From assembly GCF_040706555.1 (NCBI RefSeq), contig NZ_JAPDRH010000002.1, positions 806,001 to 870,000 of the forward strand: a stretch of DNA of 64,000 bases, in the 5' to 3' direction. The DNA comes from Lentisalinibacter salinarum (GTDB lineage: Bacteria; Pseudomonadota; Gammaproteobacteria; Steroidobacterales; Woeseiaceae). Positions 1-7,861 of the stretch are shown here, piece after piece; the stretch's first letter is position 1, and every line of letters starts with the position of its first letter. The notes below the pieces were generated by a model. It was not told the origin of the DNA, ran no database searches, and saw nothing but the letters and a program-made list of their open reading frames with translations. A program made the position numbers and the translations under genes.

Positions 1-1
1 C

Positions 2-886
2 ACCCAGCCGCAGCAGATGGCGCTGGCTGCGTTCCGTAACGCACTGTACGGCGACCATCCCTACGGCAACCTGCTGCCGGAGGCAGAACAGCTCGCCGCC
101 TACACGCTGGAGGATGCCCGCGGCTTCTATGCGGAGAACTACGGCGCCAGGCGTACCCACGTCTACGTGGCCGGGCAGTTCGACCGGCAGGCGGTGAGCG
201 CCGCCATCCGCGAGTCCTTCGGCGACTGGGCGGCCGGACCGGAGATCCTGGTGGACGTGCCCGAGCCCGCCGAAGGCAAGGTGGCGGTGGACATCATCGA
301 CCGGCCCGGCGCCTCCCAGTCGAATCTGTATCTGGGGCTGCCGGTGCCGGACCCCTCCAGCCCGGACTGGATCCCGCTGCAGGTCACCAACACCCTGCTG
401 GGCGGCTTCTTCTCCTCGCGCATCACGAGCAATATCCGCGAGGACAAGGGTTACACCTATTCACCCTACAGCACGCTCTCCAGCCGCTACCGGGACGCCT
501 ACTGGGCCGAGGTGGCCGCCGTGACCACGGAGGTCACCGGCCCCGCCATCGAGGAGATCATGGGCGAGGTCGCGCGGCTGCAGTCCGCCGCACCGCCGGT
601 GGAGGAGCTGGACGGCGTGAAGAACTACACCGCCGGCACCTTCGTGCTGCAGAACTCCACCCGCGGCGGCATCATCAACCTGCTGGCCTACCAGGAGCTG
701 CACGAGCTGCCGGACTCCTATCTGACCGACTACGTGAGCAACGTCTTCGCGGTGACGCCGGAAGATGTGTCGGAGACGGCCGAGCTCTACCTCCGCGAGG
801 AGGACATGACGGTGGTCGTGGTCGGCGACCGCAGCCAGATCGCCGAGCAGGTCGCGCCCTGGGTCGGCGGCGACGAGGAAGACTGA
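2..886 (+). CDS. M16 family zinc peptidase, C-terminal part (5' end outside window)
   Basis: The reading frame is open from the first bases of the window, so the gene begins upstream; 294 residues are visible. The visible part fits the C-terminal, non-catalytic half of an insulinase/pitrilysin (M16) protein: an M16_C domain, a segment GASQSNLYLGLPVPDP typical of the strand preceding the dimer interface, and NIREDKGYTYS, the family's Arg/Tyr substrate-end binding motif. The HxxEH zinc site belongs to the N-terminal half and cannot be seen, so whether this is an active protease or the inactive partner of an M16 pair is open. Such proteins are usually periplasmic in gammaproteobacteria. The residues before the first internal ATG (position 17) continue the alignment, so that ATG is not the start. 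Confidence 0.9.
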   Translation, partial: TQPQQMALAAFRNALYGDHPYGNLLPEAEQLAAYTLEDARGFYAENYGARRTHVYVAGQFDRQAVSAAIRESFGDWAAGPEILVDVPEPAEGKVAVDIIDRPGASQSNLYLGLPVPDPSSPDWIPLQVTNTLLGGFFSSRITSNIREDKGYTYSPYSTLSSRYRDAYWAEVAAVTTEVTGPAIEEIMGEVARLQSAAPPVEELDGVKNYTAGTFVLQNSTRGGIINLLAYQELHELPDSYLTDYVSNVFAVTPEDVSETAELYLREEDMTVVVVGDRSQIAEQVAPWVGGDEED

Positions 887-928
887 GGACGACCCGGGCG
901 GTTCAATCCCTGATGCGGCGCGGCGGCG

Positions 929-1702
929 TCACCAGCGTGCCGCCGCGCTCATGGCGCCGTCCACGACCAGATTCGCGCCGCTCACCCAGCGGGCCGCCGG
1001 GCTCAGCAGGTAGACGATGGCGTCGGCCACGTCCGTGCCCGTGCCGAGCGTGCCCAGCGGCACCTTCTCCCGCCAGCGGGCCACGCCCTCCGGCCAGGCC
1101 TCCGCCAGGCCCTCCCGGTCGATCAGCCCCGGCGAGACCGCGTTGACCCGGATGCCCGCCGGACCCAGCTCCATGGCGCTCGCGCGGGTCAGCATGAGAA
1201 GACCCGCCTTGCTCGCCGCGTAATGGGCATGGTTCGGCGCGGGGTCCAGCCCCTCGATGGAGGCCACGTTGACGATGGCGCCGCCGCGCCCGGCCGCCTG
1301 CCACCCGGCGGCCATCTCCCGCGTGATCAGGAAGACGCCGTCCAGGTTGGTGGCCATGAGCCCGCGCCATTCGTCCGCGCCGATCGCTGCGAAGGCCGTG
1401 ACGTCCTGGCGTGCGGCCATGTTGACCACGCCGTCCGGCAGGCCGCCCCGCCGCTCCAGCTCGCCGAGCAGCCCGCGGATGCCTTGCTCCCCCGAAAGGT
1501 CGGCGCCGACGGTAAACGCATGACCGCCCTGCTCGCCGATACGCCGGGCCAGGGCATCCGCGCGCTCGCCCGCCGTGTGGTAATGCACGATGACGCCCGC
1601 GCCCGCCTCGGCCAGGCGCAGCGCGGTCGCGGCGCCGATGCCGCCGGCGCCGCCCGTCACCAGCACGGTCCGCCCGGCGAGGGAGAAGGCTTCGAGGCTC
1701 AC
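929..1702 (-). CDS. SDR family NAD(P)-dependent oxidoreductase
   Basis: A 257-residue classical short-chain dehydrogenase. The Rossmann cofactor loop TGGAGGIGAA lies at residues 16-25, the NAG-type motif is NMAARQ, and the catalytic Ser (NVASIEG) and YxxxK (HYAASKAG) are present, followed by the RVNAVSPGLID loop. The loop after the second strand, HYHTAGERADALARRI, resembles NADPH-dependent pteridine reductases (FolM/PTR1-like) more than fatty-acid ketoreductases, but the substrate is not determined. It is the last gene of a leftward run; its start lies 7 bases after the stop of the DUF4389 gene, with an AGGAG-like ribosome site upstream. Confidence 0.93.
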   Translation of the reverse strand: MSLEAFSLAGRTVLVTGGAGGIGAATALRLAEAGAGVIVHYHTAGERADALARRIGEQGGHAFTVGADLSGEQGIRGLLGELERRGGLPDGVVNMAARQDVTAFAAIGADEWRGLMATNLDGVFLITREMAAGWQAAGRGGAIVNVASIEGLDPAPNHAHYAASKAGLLMLTRASAMELGPAGIRVNAVSPGLIDREGLAEAWPEGVARWREKVPLGTLGTGTDVADAIVYLLSPAARWVSGANLVVDGAMSAAARW

Positions 1703-1709
1703 GCCTGCG

Positions 1710-2015
1710 CTACTCCTGCGGCCAGTCGAGATCGAAGGGAAACGGACGTTCCTCCGTGTTGAAGGTGAGGTAGCGCACGATCTGATAGGTGTAGGTCGCG
1801 AGCTGCTGGCCGAAGCGCTTCAGGTTCTCGTTCGTCCCGGCGGTGAACAGCACCCAGAAGAACTGGAGCACCACCACGGCACCGAGCACGACGCGCGAGA
1901 CGCCATACAGGAAGGCGATCACCACCATGAAGAACAGCCGCAGCCAGGTGGACCGCGACTTCACGTTCTCTTCCAGGGGACGCTGCGCCCCGGGGCCGGT
2001 CCTTTCGTCGCTCAT
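1710..2015 (-). CDS. DUF4389 domain membrane protein
   Basis: A 101-residue inner-membrane protein. A polar N-terminus is followed by two hydrophobic segments (about residues 26-60) and the family's conserved tail with RFGQQLATYTYQIVRYLTF and a final PFPF motif. DUF4389 proteins are common in gammaproteobacteria, but no biochemical function is known. It lies directly upstream of the SDR gene and 54 bases downstream of the hydroxylase-like gene, so it may be co-transcribed with both. Confidence 0.9.
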   Translation of the reverse strand: MSDERTGPGAQRPLEENVKSRSTWLRLFFMVVIAFLYGVSRVVLGAVVVLQFFWVLFTAGTNENLKRFGQQLATYTYQIVRYLTFNTEERPFPFDLDWPQE

Positions 2016-2069
2016 GTCGGCTCCTCCTCTACTCCGCCGGATTCTACTACCCGGCGGCGGATTCGCCAG

Positions 2070-3044
2070 TCAGCCTGTCCTCCGCATGGCGTCTTCGTCC
2101 TGCGCACTGAAGCCGTAGAGCGCCGCGTCCCGGTCGGCCCTCCAGCGTTCGTCCACGGCCTCGAGCCCACCGGCCGCCCGGATCGCGTCCGCCACCTCGC
2201 CGGGCCCGATCGCGCCGATGTCCATCAGCCCGAGCGACCAGCCGATCGCCGACTCGTAGCGCGCGCGGCGTGACGACCGGACATCGGGCCACAGCAGCCG
2301 GGCGAGTGCTGCCACGGGTTTGCTCTCGGCGGCGCGCAGCAACCCCGCCTCGTCCAGCAACGACGCCCACTGCGCCGGATGTTCCCGGGCGCTCACGTAG
2401 AGTGAGACCGCGCGCGCCACTTCCTGCACTGCCCGGCTCTCCCGCGCGGTGCGCTCCGCGGCGAGTATGCGGCCCGGATCATCCGCGCCGGCGGGGATCC
2501 GCCGGTCCGCCGGGATCAGGTCGAAGATGAGGTGGATCCGGTCCGATTCCGAGTCGTTGCAGGCGTCGTGCACGGCCTTGTTGTCGAACCACCAGAGCTC
2601 GCCCTCGCGCATGCGCACGGTCTCGCCGCCAGCGCGGAGCAGGCTGCCCTTCTCGCTGCGAATCACCAGGTGATAGCGGTCACGGTAGCGGTAGTACTCT
2701 CCGCGGTCCGTGTGCGGCAGCACCGTCTTGCCGGCCGGCAGCCGGGCGTAGCGGGCCCGGCCCAGGCTGCCGTTGCGCTCGGCGGCGAACGCCTCGATGA
2801 ACGCCACGGTGGCGGGGAAGCTGGCGGACATCGACGTGTAACGGCTCTCGTGCACGTCCCGGCGCCGACGACCGCGGATGCGCGATCGACGCAGGCCGCG
2901 GATCGGGATGGCGTTGGTATGCCGCTGCGCGGGCGCGGTGAGCTGGCGGCCGGGCTGCGCGGCCCAAAGCGCATCGTGCTCGGCCAGCTCGGCCAGCAGT
3001 GGCTCGAGGTGGACGTGTTCCCGAACGCGGCGAAAGTGCTGCAT
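2070..3044 (-). CDS. Aspartyl/asparaginyl beta-hydroxylase-like dioxygenase
   Basis: 324 residues. The central part matches the Asp/Asn beta-hydroxylase (PF05118) cupin fold: iron ligands H111 and D113 in HTDRGEYYRYRDRYHLVI, a second His (H159) in WWFDNKAVHDACN, and the 2-oxoglutarate-binding Arg (R169) in DRIHLIFD. An Fe(II)/2-oxoglutarate hydroxylase is therefore expected, acting on a peptide or protein side chain in the cytoplasm. The N-terminal 90 residues carry an unusual Arg-rich stretch (around residues 51-62). The C-terminal 140 residues are helical and of no recognised family. It begins 10 bases after the porin stop, as the seventh gene of the leftward block. The substrate is unknown; the neighbouring exporter and porin suggest an exported product. 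Confidence 0.88.
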   Translation of the reverse strand: MQHFRRVREHVHLEPLLAELAEHDALWAAQPGRQLTAPAQRHTNAIPIRGLRRSRIRGRRRRDVHESRYTSMSASFPATVAFIEAFAAERNGSLGRARYARLPAGKTVLPHTDRGEYYRYRDRYHLVIRSEKGSLLRAGGETVRMREGELWWFDNKAVHDACNDSESDRIHLIFDLIPADRRIPAGADDPGRILAAERTARESRAVQEVARAVSLYVSAREHPAQWASLLDEAGLLRAAESKPVAALARLLWPDVRSSRRARYESAIGWSLGLMDIGAIGPGEVADAIRAAGGLEAVDERWRADRDAALYGFSAQDEDAMRRTG

Positions 3045-3054
3045 GGCGCGACTC

Positions 3055-4218
3055 CTACAACGCCGCCTGGAAGCGGAACATCAGGATGGAGCCGTCCTCG
3101 TCGATGCCGTCCGGGTTCGGCGCGGCATCGTAACGGCTGTAGTTCACCGAGACCCGCAGCTGCTCGTTGAGATAGAGCGAGACCGCCGCGGTGATCTGGG
3201 ATTGCTCGCCGCCGGTCACGGGGCCGTCCTCGAGATCCAGGGTGCTGTAGCGGGCCGAGAGCTCCAGCGCGCCCCAGTCCCCTTTCGGACGGACGGATGT
3301 GGGCACGCCCCGCGAACGGCTGTAGCGGTAACGCTCGCCGGTGACGATCCAGCCGGCCTGCACGTAACCACCGGTGAAGTCCGCCTCGTTGGGGCCGCCG
3401 CTGAGACCCATGCGCATGAACTCCGACTGCAGCCGGACGTTGTCGAGGATGCCCATGAACTCGATCCCAGTGGTCCAGAGGGCGTCCACGCCGGCGAGAC
3501 GGTCGCTGTTGACCAGTCGCTCGTCGGTCAGGCGCGACTCCGGGCGCGCGCGGATGCGCACGTCCTCGTTCGAATCCACGGAGCGGTACTCCTGGGCCAG
3601 GCCCACGTGCAGCACCCGGCGCTTCTTGCGGATGGGCGCCCAGGTCAACCGGCCGATCACCGACGTGCCGTCGACGGTGCGCCGGTCGAGATCGCTGAGC
3701 TCGTCGCCGAACACGCCGGCGGTGGCGCTCCAGTCGTCGCCCCAGGCCCGCAGCGATACGCCGGTGAGCATGCCCGGGCTGAGAGCGGATGCCAGCGAGC
3801 GCTCCATGAACGCCAGGTCGTTGCTGCTGGCCAGATCGTCCAGGGAGAACGGCGCCACCTGATTGCCGATGGTCAGCCGCTTGCGGCTCCAGCCCCGGTA
3901 GCGCACATACAGATTGCGCCAGCCCTCGACGATGCCGACGTCGTAGTCCGCCCGGAACTGCCAGTCGTCGTAACGGGCCCGCAGGATCGCGCGGGCGCGG
4001 CGGAAGTCCTGCTCGTCCTCGAGCACCGTCACGTCGTCGTCGTAGCGGGCGACGTCGTAGTGGATACGCCCGCCCACGCTGAAGTAGCGGTCGTCGTCCC
4101 ACTCGATCTGGGCGCCGTCGTCCAGGCTGAACGACGTCTCCGCAGCCGCGGCGGTGAATGTCGGCGCCGCGCCAGCCAGGAACCCGAACAGCAGCAAGCG
4201 GCACGGTAACGTGTGCAT
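3055..4218 (-). CDS. OprO/OprP-type porin
   Basis: 387 residues with a signal peptide (MHTLPCRLLLFGFLAG, cut after TAAAAE). The mature part is a beta-barrel pattern of alternating strands ending in a C-terminal aromatic strand (ILMFRFQAAL), matching the phosphate-selective porin O and P family: FRRARAILRARYDDWQFRADYDV, WRNLYVRYRG, and the loop IGNQVAPFSLDDLASSNDLAFMER are characteristic. The reading frame is open much further upstream, but the start at 4218 is supported by GGAGAG 4 bases upstream and by the signal peptide. It follows the hydrolase by 14 bases. Its place beside an ABC exporter suggests passage of a substrate across the outer membrane, but anion or polyphosphate specificity cannot be read from sequence. 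Confidence 0.92.
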   Translation of the reverse strand: MHTLPCRLLLFGFLAGAAPTFTAAAAETSFSLDDGAQIEWDDDRYFSVGGRIHYDVARYDDDVTVLEDEQDFRRARAILRARYDDWQFRADYDVGIVEGWRNLYVRYRGWSRKRLTIGNQVAPFSLDDLASSNDLAFMERSLASALSPGMLTGVSLRAWGDDWSATAGVFGDELSDLDRRTVDGTSVIGRLTWAPIRKKRRVLHVGLAQEYRSVDSNEDVRIRARPESRLTDERLVNSDRLAGVDALWTTGIEFMGILDNVRLQSEFMRMGLSGGPNEADFTGGYVQAGWIVTGERYRYSRSRGVPTSVRPKGDWGALELSARYSTLDLEDGPVTGGEQSQITAAVSLYLNEQLRVSVNYSRYDAAPNPDGIDEDGSILMFRFQAAL

Positions 4219-4232
4219 GATTCTCTCCATGA

Positions 4233-5096
4233 TCAATCGAAAGGCGTGTAAGCGCCCGCCGCCGCGACGCGGGGGTAAGGCGAGTCGGGGGTTGCCGACG
4301 CCTGCGGCTGCAGTCCGTCGAAGAAGTCGGTGACGCGGCGGGCGAGCCCGCCGCTGGCATAGCATTCGTTCCAGTCGTGCCCCGCGCCGGGCATGATCAC
4401 GAGTTCGCAGGCGGCGGCGCCCGACGTCTTGCGGGCCTGCCGGTTCACGGCCTCCACCCAGGCCGTGGCGCGCGTGAGCCGGTTGTCGCCCTGCTCGCTG
4501 TCCAGGCGGCGGTTCGAGCGCAGGGAGTCGTCCCGCTCCACGTCCCGGTCGCCCACCAGCACGCATTTCGGCACGCTCAGGAAGCCCGGGTAGTCGATGG
4601 CGAGCGCGCCGGGAAGGCGGCCGGGCGCAAGACCGTAGGGAAAGCTCGCGGCGCGGCTCGGGAAGGTGTACCAGCCGGCCGCGGCCATCGCCAGGGCGGC
4701 CACCCTGCCGGGCCGCACCAGCGCATAACGGTGCGCGAACTGCGCGCCGCCGGAGAAGCCGAACAGCAGGCACGGCCGGTCCATGACGGTCTCGTCGAGG
4801 ATCGCGTCCAGCGCGGCCGCGGCATGGAGGCGCCGGTTCGACGACCGCAGGCGCTGGTAGCCGCGGTAGCGCCGGCGGTCGTACAGCGGCGCGATGAGCT
4901 CCGTACCGGTGAGCTCGGCCCAGGGCACGAAGGCGTCCAAGTGGCCCCGCGCATGGCGGCTGATGCCGTGGATGCACACCATGGGCAGCCGCGCGGGATC
5001 CGGTTTGCGCGGCAGGAAGCGCAGATAGCGGGTGCGTGGGTCGCATGCCAGCTTGCGTTTAACGATTCGGCCGCCCCCGGCGGTATGACGCGTCAT
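4233..5096 (-). CDS. Alpha/beta hydrolase
   Basis: 287 residues, no signal peptide. The oxyanion motif is CIHGISRHARGH, the nucleophile elbow is GFSGGAQF (Ser in GxSxG), an acid candidate lies in LVGDRDVE, and the catalytic His in MPGAGHDWNECY. The elbow and the IAPLYDRRRYRGYQRL region recall esterases of the poly(3-hydroxybutyrate) depolymerase/DLH type. It is cytoplasmic and sits between the ABC exporter (9 bases after its stop) and the porin. A role in trimming or releasing the exporter substrate is inference only. Confidence 0.88.
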   Translation of the reverse strand: MTRHTAGGGRIVKRKLACDPRTRYLRFLPRKPDPARLPMVCIHGISRHARGHLDAFVPWAELTGTELIAPLYDRRRYRGYQRLRSSNRRLHAAAALDAILDETVMDRPCLLFGFSGGAQFAHRYALVRPGRVAALAMAAAGWYTFPSRAASFPYGLAPGRLPGALAIDYPGFLSVPKCVLVGDRDVERDDSLRSNRRLDSEQGDNRLTRATAWVEAVNRQARKTSGAAACELVIMPGAGHDWNECYASGGLARRVTDFFDGLQPQASATPDSPYPRVAAAGAYTPFD

Positions 5097-5105
5097 GGCA
5101 GGCGC

Positions 5106-6740
5106 TCAGGCGACGTCTGCGGCGGCGTGCGCCCGATCAGAGGCCACCGAACCGTCGGCGGCCAGTTCGATGACCCGGCCCGCTGCCTCCAGCAGCCGCG
5201 GGTTATGTGTGACGACGACGACGGTGCCGGGGAAGCCCGCAATGATGTTCTTCACCACCCGGAGCGTATCCGCATCCAGGTGGGCATCGATCTCGTCCAG
5301 CAGCAGTACGCCGGGCTCCGGCCACAGTGCGCGTGCCAGGGCGAGCCGCTGACGCTCGCCGCTGGAGAGATTCAGCCCGGCCTCGGCGATGCGGTCCGGC
5401 GAGTCGCCGCCCTCCTCCACGAGATGTTCGAGCCGACAGCGTCGCATCAGGCTGCGGAACGCCTGCGGCGTCATGCCGCGGCTACGGTAGCTGGCGTTGC
5501 GACGCACGGAACCGCGGATCAGCGGCAAATCCGGCCCGACGATCGCGACGTGGCGGCGGATGTCCCGGTTACGCAGCCGGGCCAGATCCTGGCCGTCGAG
5601 GAGCACCCTGCCTGCGACCGGCGCCTGCAGCCGGGCGGTGACGGCGAGCAGCGAACTCTTGCCGCAGCCGTTCGGCCCGGTGATCGCGACGACGCTGCCG
5701 GCGTCGATCGCGAGATCCAGCGGGGCGGCGCCCGGGCAGGCGATCACGCCCTCGTAGCGCAACTCGCCGGCGGCCCGCCGCAGACGGCGGCCGGTCCGGT
5801 TACGGGGCAGCCGCGGCCAGCGCAGGAAGGCACGAATGCGCTCGCGGGCCACGTCGGCCGCCTGCCAGTATTCGAATACCCGGCCGAGATCACGGATCGG
5901 CGTGGTGAGCCAGGCGACCACGGTCAGGGCGGCCACCATCTCGGCGGCGTCGAGCCGGCCGGCCCCGCCGACCAGTACGGCCAGCAGCGCGCCGGAGCCG
6001 AGCAGCTGCACCAGGCTGCGAACGCGCCCCACGAGACGGGCGCGGTCGCCGGCGGCGTGGATCAGTTTCTCGCCACGGCTGTCGAGCCTGCGCCGTTCGC
6101 GGGATTCCTTGCCATGGGCCTGGACCGAGGGCACCGCCTGCATCATCTCGGTGACGAAGCGCGCCAGCTGGCCGCGCCGGTTGCGCAGACGCCGGTTGGC
6201 ATCCGCGAGGGGACCGGCCAGAAGGGCGGCACCGAACCCGCCGACGACCACGAGGCCCGCCGCCATCGCGCCGAGCAGCGCATCCATCCAGGCCAGCACG
6301 GCGACCGCCGCCACGAGCAGCGGCAGCGCGACCAGCAGCTGGGCGAGCCCCCGGCTGACCCAGGTCTTGATCGCCTGCAGATCGCCGACGAAGCGTACCA
6401 GTGCGCCGCCTTTCGGCTTGCCGGCCAGCGTGCGCGACGGCACGCCGAGCAGATGATCGAACAGCCGCAGCCGCAGCCCGTGCACGAAGACCTGGCCGAG
6501 TTCCTCGGCGTCCACACGCTCGCGTCCGCGCAGCCACGCGCCGGCCAGCGCGGCGGTCACCAGGACCGCCAGCGTGACGCCGCCGGCGCCGCCGCCCACC
6601 ACCGCCTTCGCACCCAGCGCCAGGGCGACCGTGCAGGCCGCCTGCCCCAGCGCGTTCGCCATCAGCGCGGCGAAGCGGGCAGGCGCCGCCCGGGCCGCCG
6701 CGCGGACGTCCAGGGCGAGGCTGTCAGCCTGCGACGGCAT
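5106..6740 (-). CDS. ABC transporter, fused permease and ATP-binding protein
   Basis: 544 residues: an N-terminal type I exporter membrane domain with about six hydrophobic segments (residues 20-290), then a nucleotide-binding domain. Walker A is GPNGCGKSS (355-363), the signature is LSSGERQ (458-464), Walker B is VLLLDEID with the catalytic Glu, and the H-loop is VVVVTHNPRL. The Q-loop segment reads AIVGPDLPLIRGSVRRN where exporters normally have a Gln (xxPQ), so the Gln is absent. The protein is compact and would act as a dimer. It overlaps the preceding P-loop gene by 17 bases, indicating translational coupling. Substrate unknown. Confidence 0.93.
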   Translation of the reverse strand: MPSQADSLALDVRAAARAAPARFAALMANALGQAACTVALALGAKAVVGGGAGGVTLAVLVTAALAGAWLRGRERVDAEELGQVFVHGLRLRLFDHLLGVPSRTLAGKPKGGALVRFVGDLQAIKTWVSRGLAQLLVALPLLVAAVAVLAWMDALLGAMAAGLVVVGGFGAALLAGPLADANRRLRNRRGQLARFVTEMMQAVPSVQAHGKESRERRRLDSRGEKLIHAAGDRARLVGRVRSLVQLLGSGALLAVLVGGAGRLDAAEMVAALTVVAWLTTPIRDLGRVFEYWQAADVARERIRAFLRWPRLPRNRTGRRLRRAAGELRYEGVIACPGAAPLDLAIDAGSVVAITGPNGCGKSSLLAVTARLQAPVAGRVLLDGQDLARLRNRDIRRHVAIVGPDLPLIRGSVRRNASYRSRGMTPQAFRSLMRRCRLEHLVEEGGDSPDRIAEAGLNLSSGERQRLALARALWPEPGVLLLDEIDAHLDADTLRVVKNIIAGFPGTVVVVTHNPRLLEAAGRVIELAADGSVASDRAHAAADVA

Positions 6741-7857
6741 CGCGCAGTTCCATGCCGCCGTGCTCGCAGGCGAGCAGCGAGCGGGAGACGTAGCGGTCGG
6801 ACAGCCCGTCGAGGCCGATCACCGGCGGTTCCACCAGGTCGGCGGTCTCGCGCATGGCCAGCGGCGCAGCCGTCAGCAGACCGGAGACGGCAATGACGTC
6901 GTGGCCGCGCTCGCGCAGCCAGTCCACGCCCGCCCGCGCGCCCATCGCATCCTGCGCACAGAACACGACGCCGTCGATCGCCCGACGCAGCCAGTCGGCG
7001 CCGAGCAGCGCCGCGGTCTCGGACTGGACCAGGCCGTCGGCCACTTCGACCACCGCCACGTCGATGCGGCTGCGGCCGAGTTCCGCGATCAGGGTCTCGT
7101 AGATGCGCCGGATGGCGGCCTCTCCCACACGATAGGTGGAGACGTAACCGGCGTCGGTGAAATCGAGCACCGGTTCCGCGCCGGCGTCCTTCATCAGGAA
7201 GTAGTCGTTGCAGGCACCGGTGCCGGTGATCTTGGCGGCGCCCACGCGCAGGCCCGCCCGGGTCAGCCCGCGCACCAGGTGGGCGCCCGCCGTGGTCTTG
7301 CCGGAGTCCATGGAGGTGCCGGCCACGACAATCACGCGGGGCGGCGCCTCGCCGCCCGAGCCCGCCGGCAACGTGTAGCGGCGCAGGTTGAGCGTATTGC
7401 CGTGCTCGTCGGCCAGGACGCCCAGCGCCTCGATCTCGGTGGGGCCGCGGTGGATGCGCTGATGCCAGTTGACGGCCTGGGCGGCGACGCCGCCGGAGGC
7501 CACCAGATGGCAATGGCCGATGGTCCGCGGCACGTAGGCCTCGAACTGCTGGGGCGCATAGCGGTCGCCGTAGCAGACCACGATCTCGTCGCCGTGGAAC
7601 AACTGCACGCGCCGTCCGCGCGCGCACTGCAGCTTGCCGTGGTGGCGGATACGCTTGACCCGTGCGAGGACCAGGTCGCCGGCGGCGGGCCGGGCGTCCG
7701 TGACCAGCGTCTTCGCGTCTTCCAGCGGCACCCGCCGGGTCACGAACGCCGAGCGTGCCGCCCTCAGCCGTCCCGCCTCCAGCGGACGTACCGAGCCCGC
7801 GGGGAGACCCGACGGGGCCGGACCGACCCGGAGATCCGCAGTTCTTTTCGTCGTCAT
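6724..7857 (-). CDS. P-loop NTPase of DUF1611/dethiobiotin-synthetase-like type
   Basis: 377 residues. The N-terminal 170 residues form a domain without an obvious family (HHGKLQCARGRRVQLFHGDE, GHCHLVASGGV). The C-terminal half begins with VIVVAGTSMDSGKTT (P-loop at residues 180-189), followed by KITGTGACNDYFLMKDAG, DFTDAGYVSTY and DVAVVEVADGLVQSE; this order matches the SIMIBI NTPases of the DUF1611/BioD/MobB kind. Such proteins couple ATP to ligation or to sensing of a small ligand. Its stop overlaps the exporter gene, and its start is 4 bases after the DUF5666 stop, so it is central to the operon. A ligase making the exported compound is possible but unproven. Confidence 0.75.
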   Translation of the reverse strand: MTTKRTADLRVGPAPSGLPAGSVRPLEAGRLRAARSAFVTRRVPLEDAKTLVTDARPAAGDLVLARVKRIRHHGKLQCARGRRVQLFHGDEIVVCYGDRYAPQQFEAYVPRTIGHCHLVASGGVAAQAVNWHQRIHRGPTEIEALGVLADEHGNTLNLRRYTLPAGSGGEAPPRVIVVAGTSMDSGKTTAGAHLVRGLTRAGLRVGAAKITGTGACNDYFLMKDAGAEPVLDFTDAGYVSTYRVGEAAIRRIYETLIAELGRSRIDVAVVEVADGLVQSETAALLGADWLRRAIDGVVFCAQDAMGARAGVDWLRERGHDVIAVSGLLTAAPLAMRETADLVEPPVIGLDGLSDRYVSRSLLACEHGGMELRDAVAG

Positions 7858-7861
7858 CGCA

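Noticed and set aside
4219..5046. N-terminal extension of the porin frame
   Set aside because: Overlaps the hydrolase in another phase; a signal peptide and ribosome site define the porin start at 4218.
4377..6896. Long rightward open frame (839 codons) opposite the exporter and hydrolase
   Set aside because: Antisense to two genes with intact catalytic motifs; no start signal or domain.
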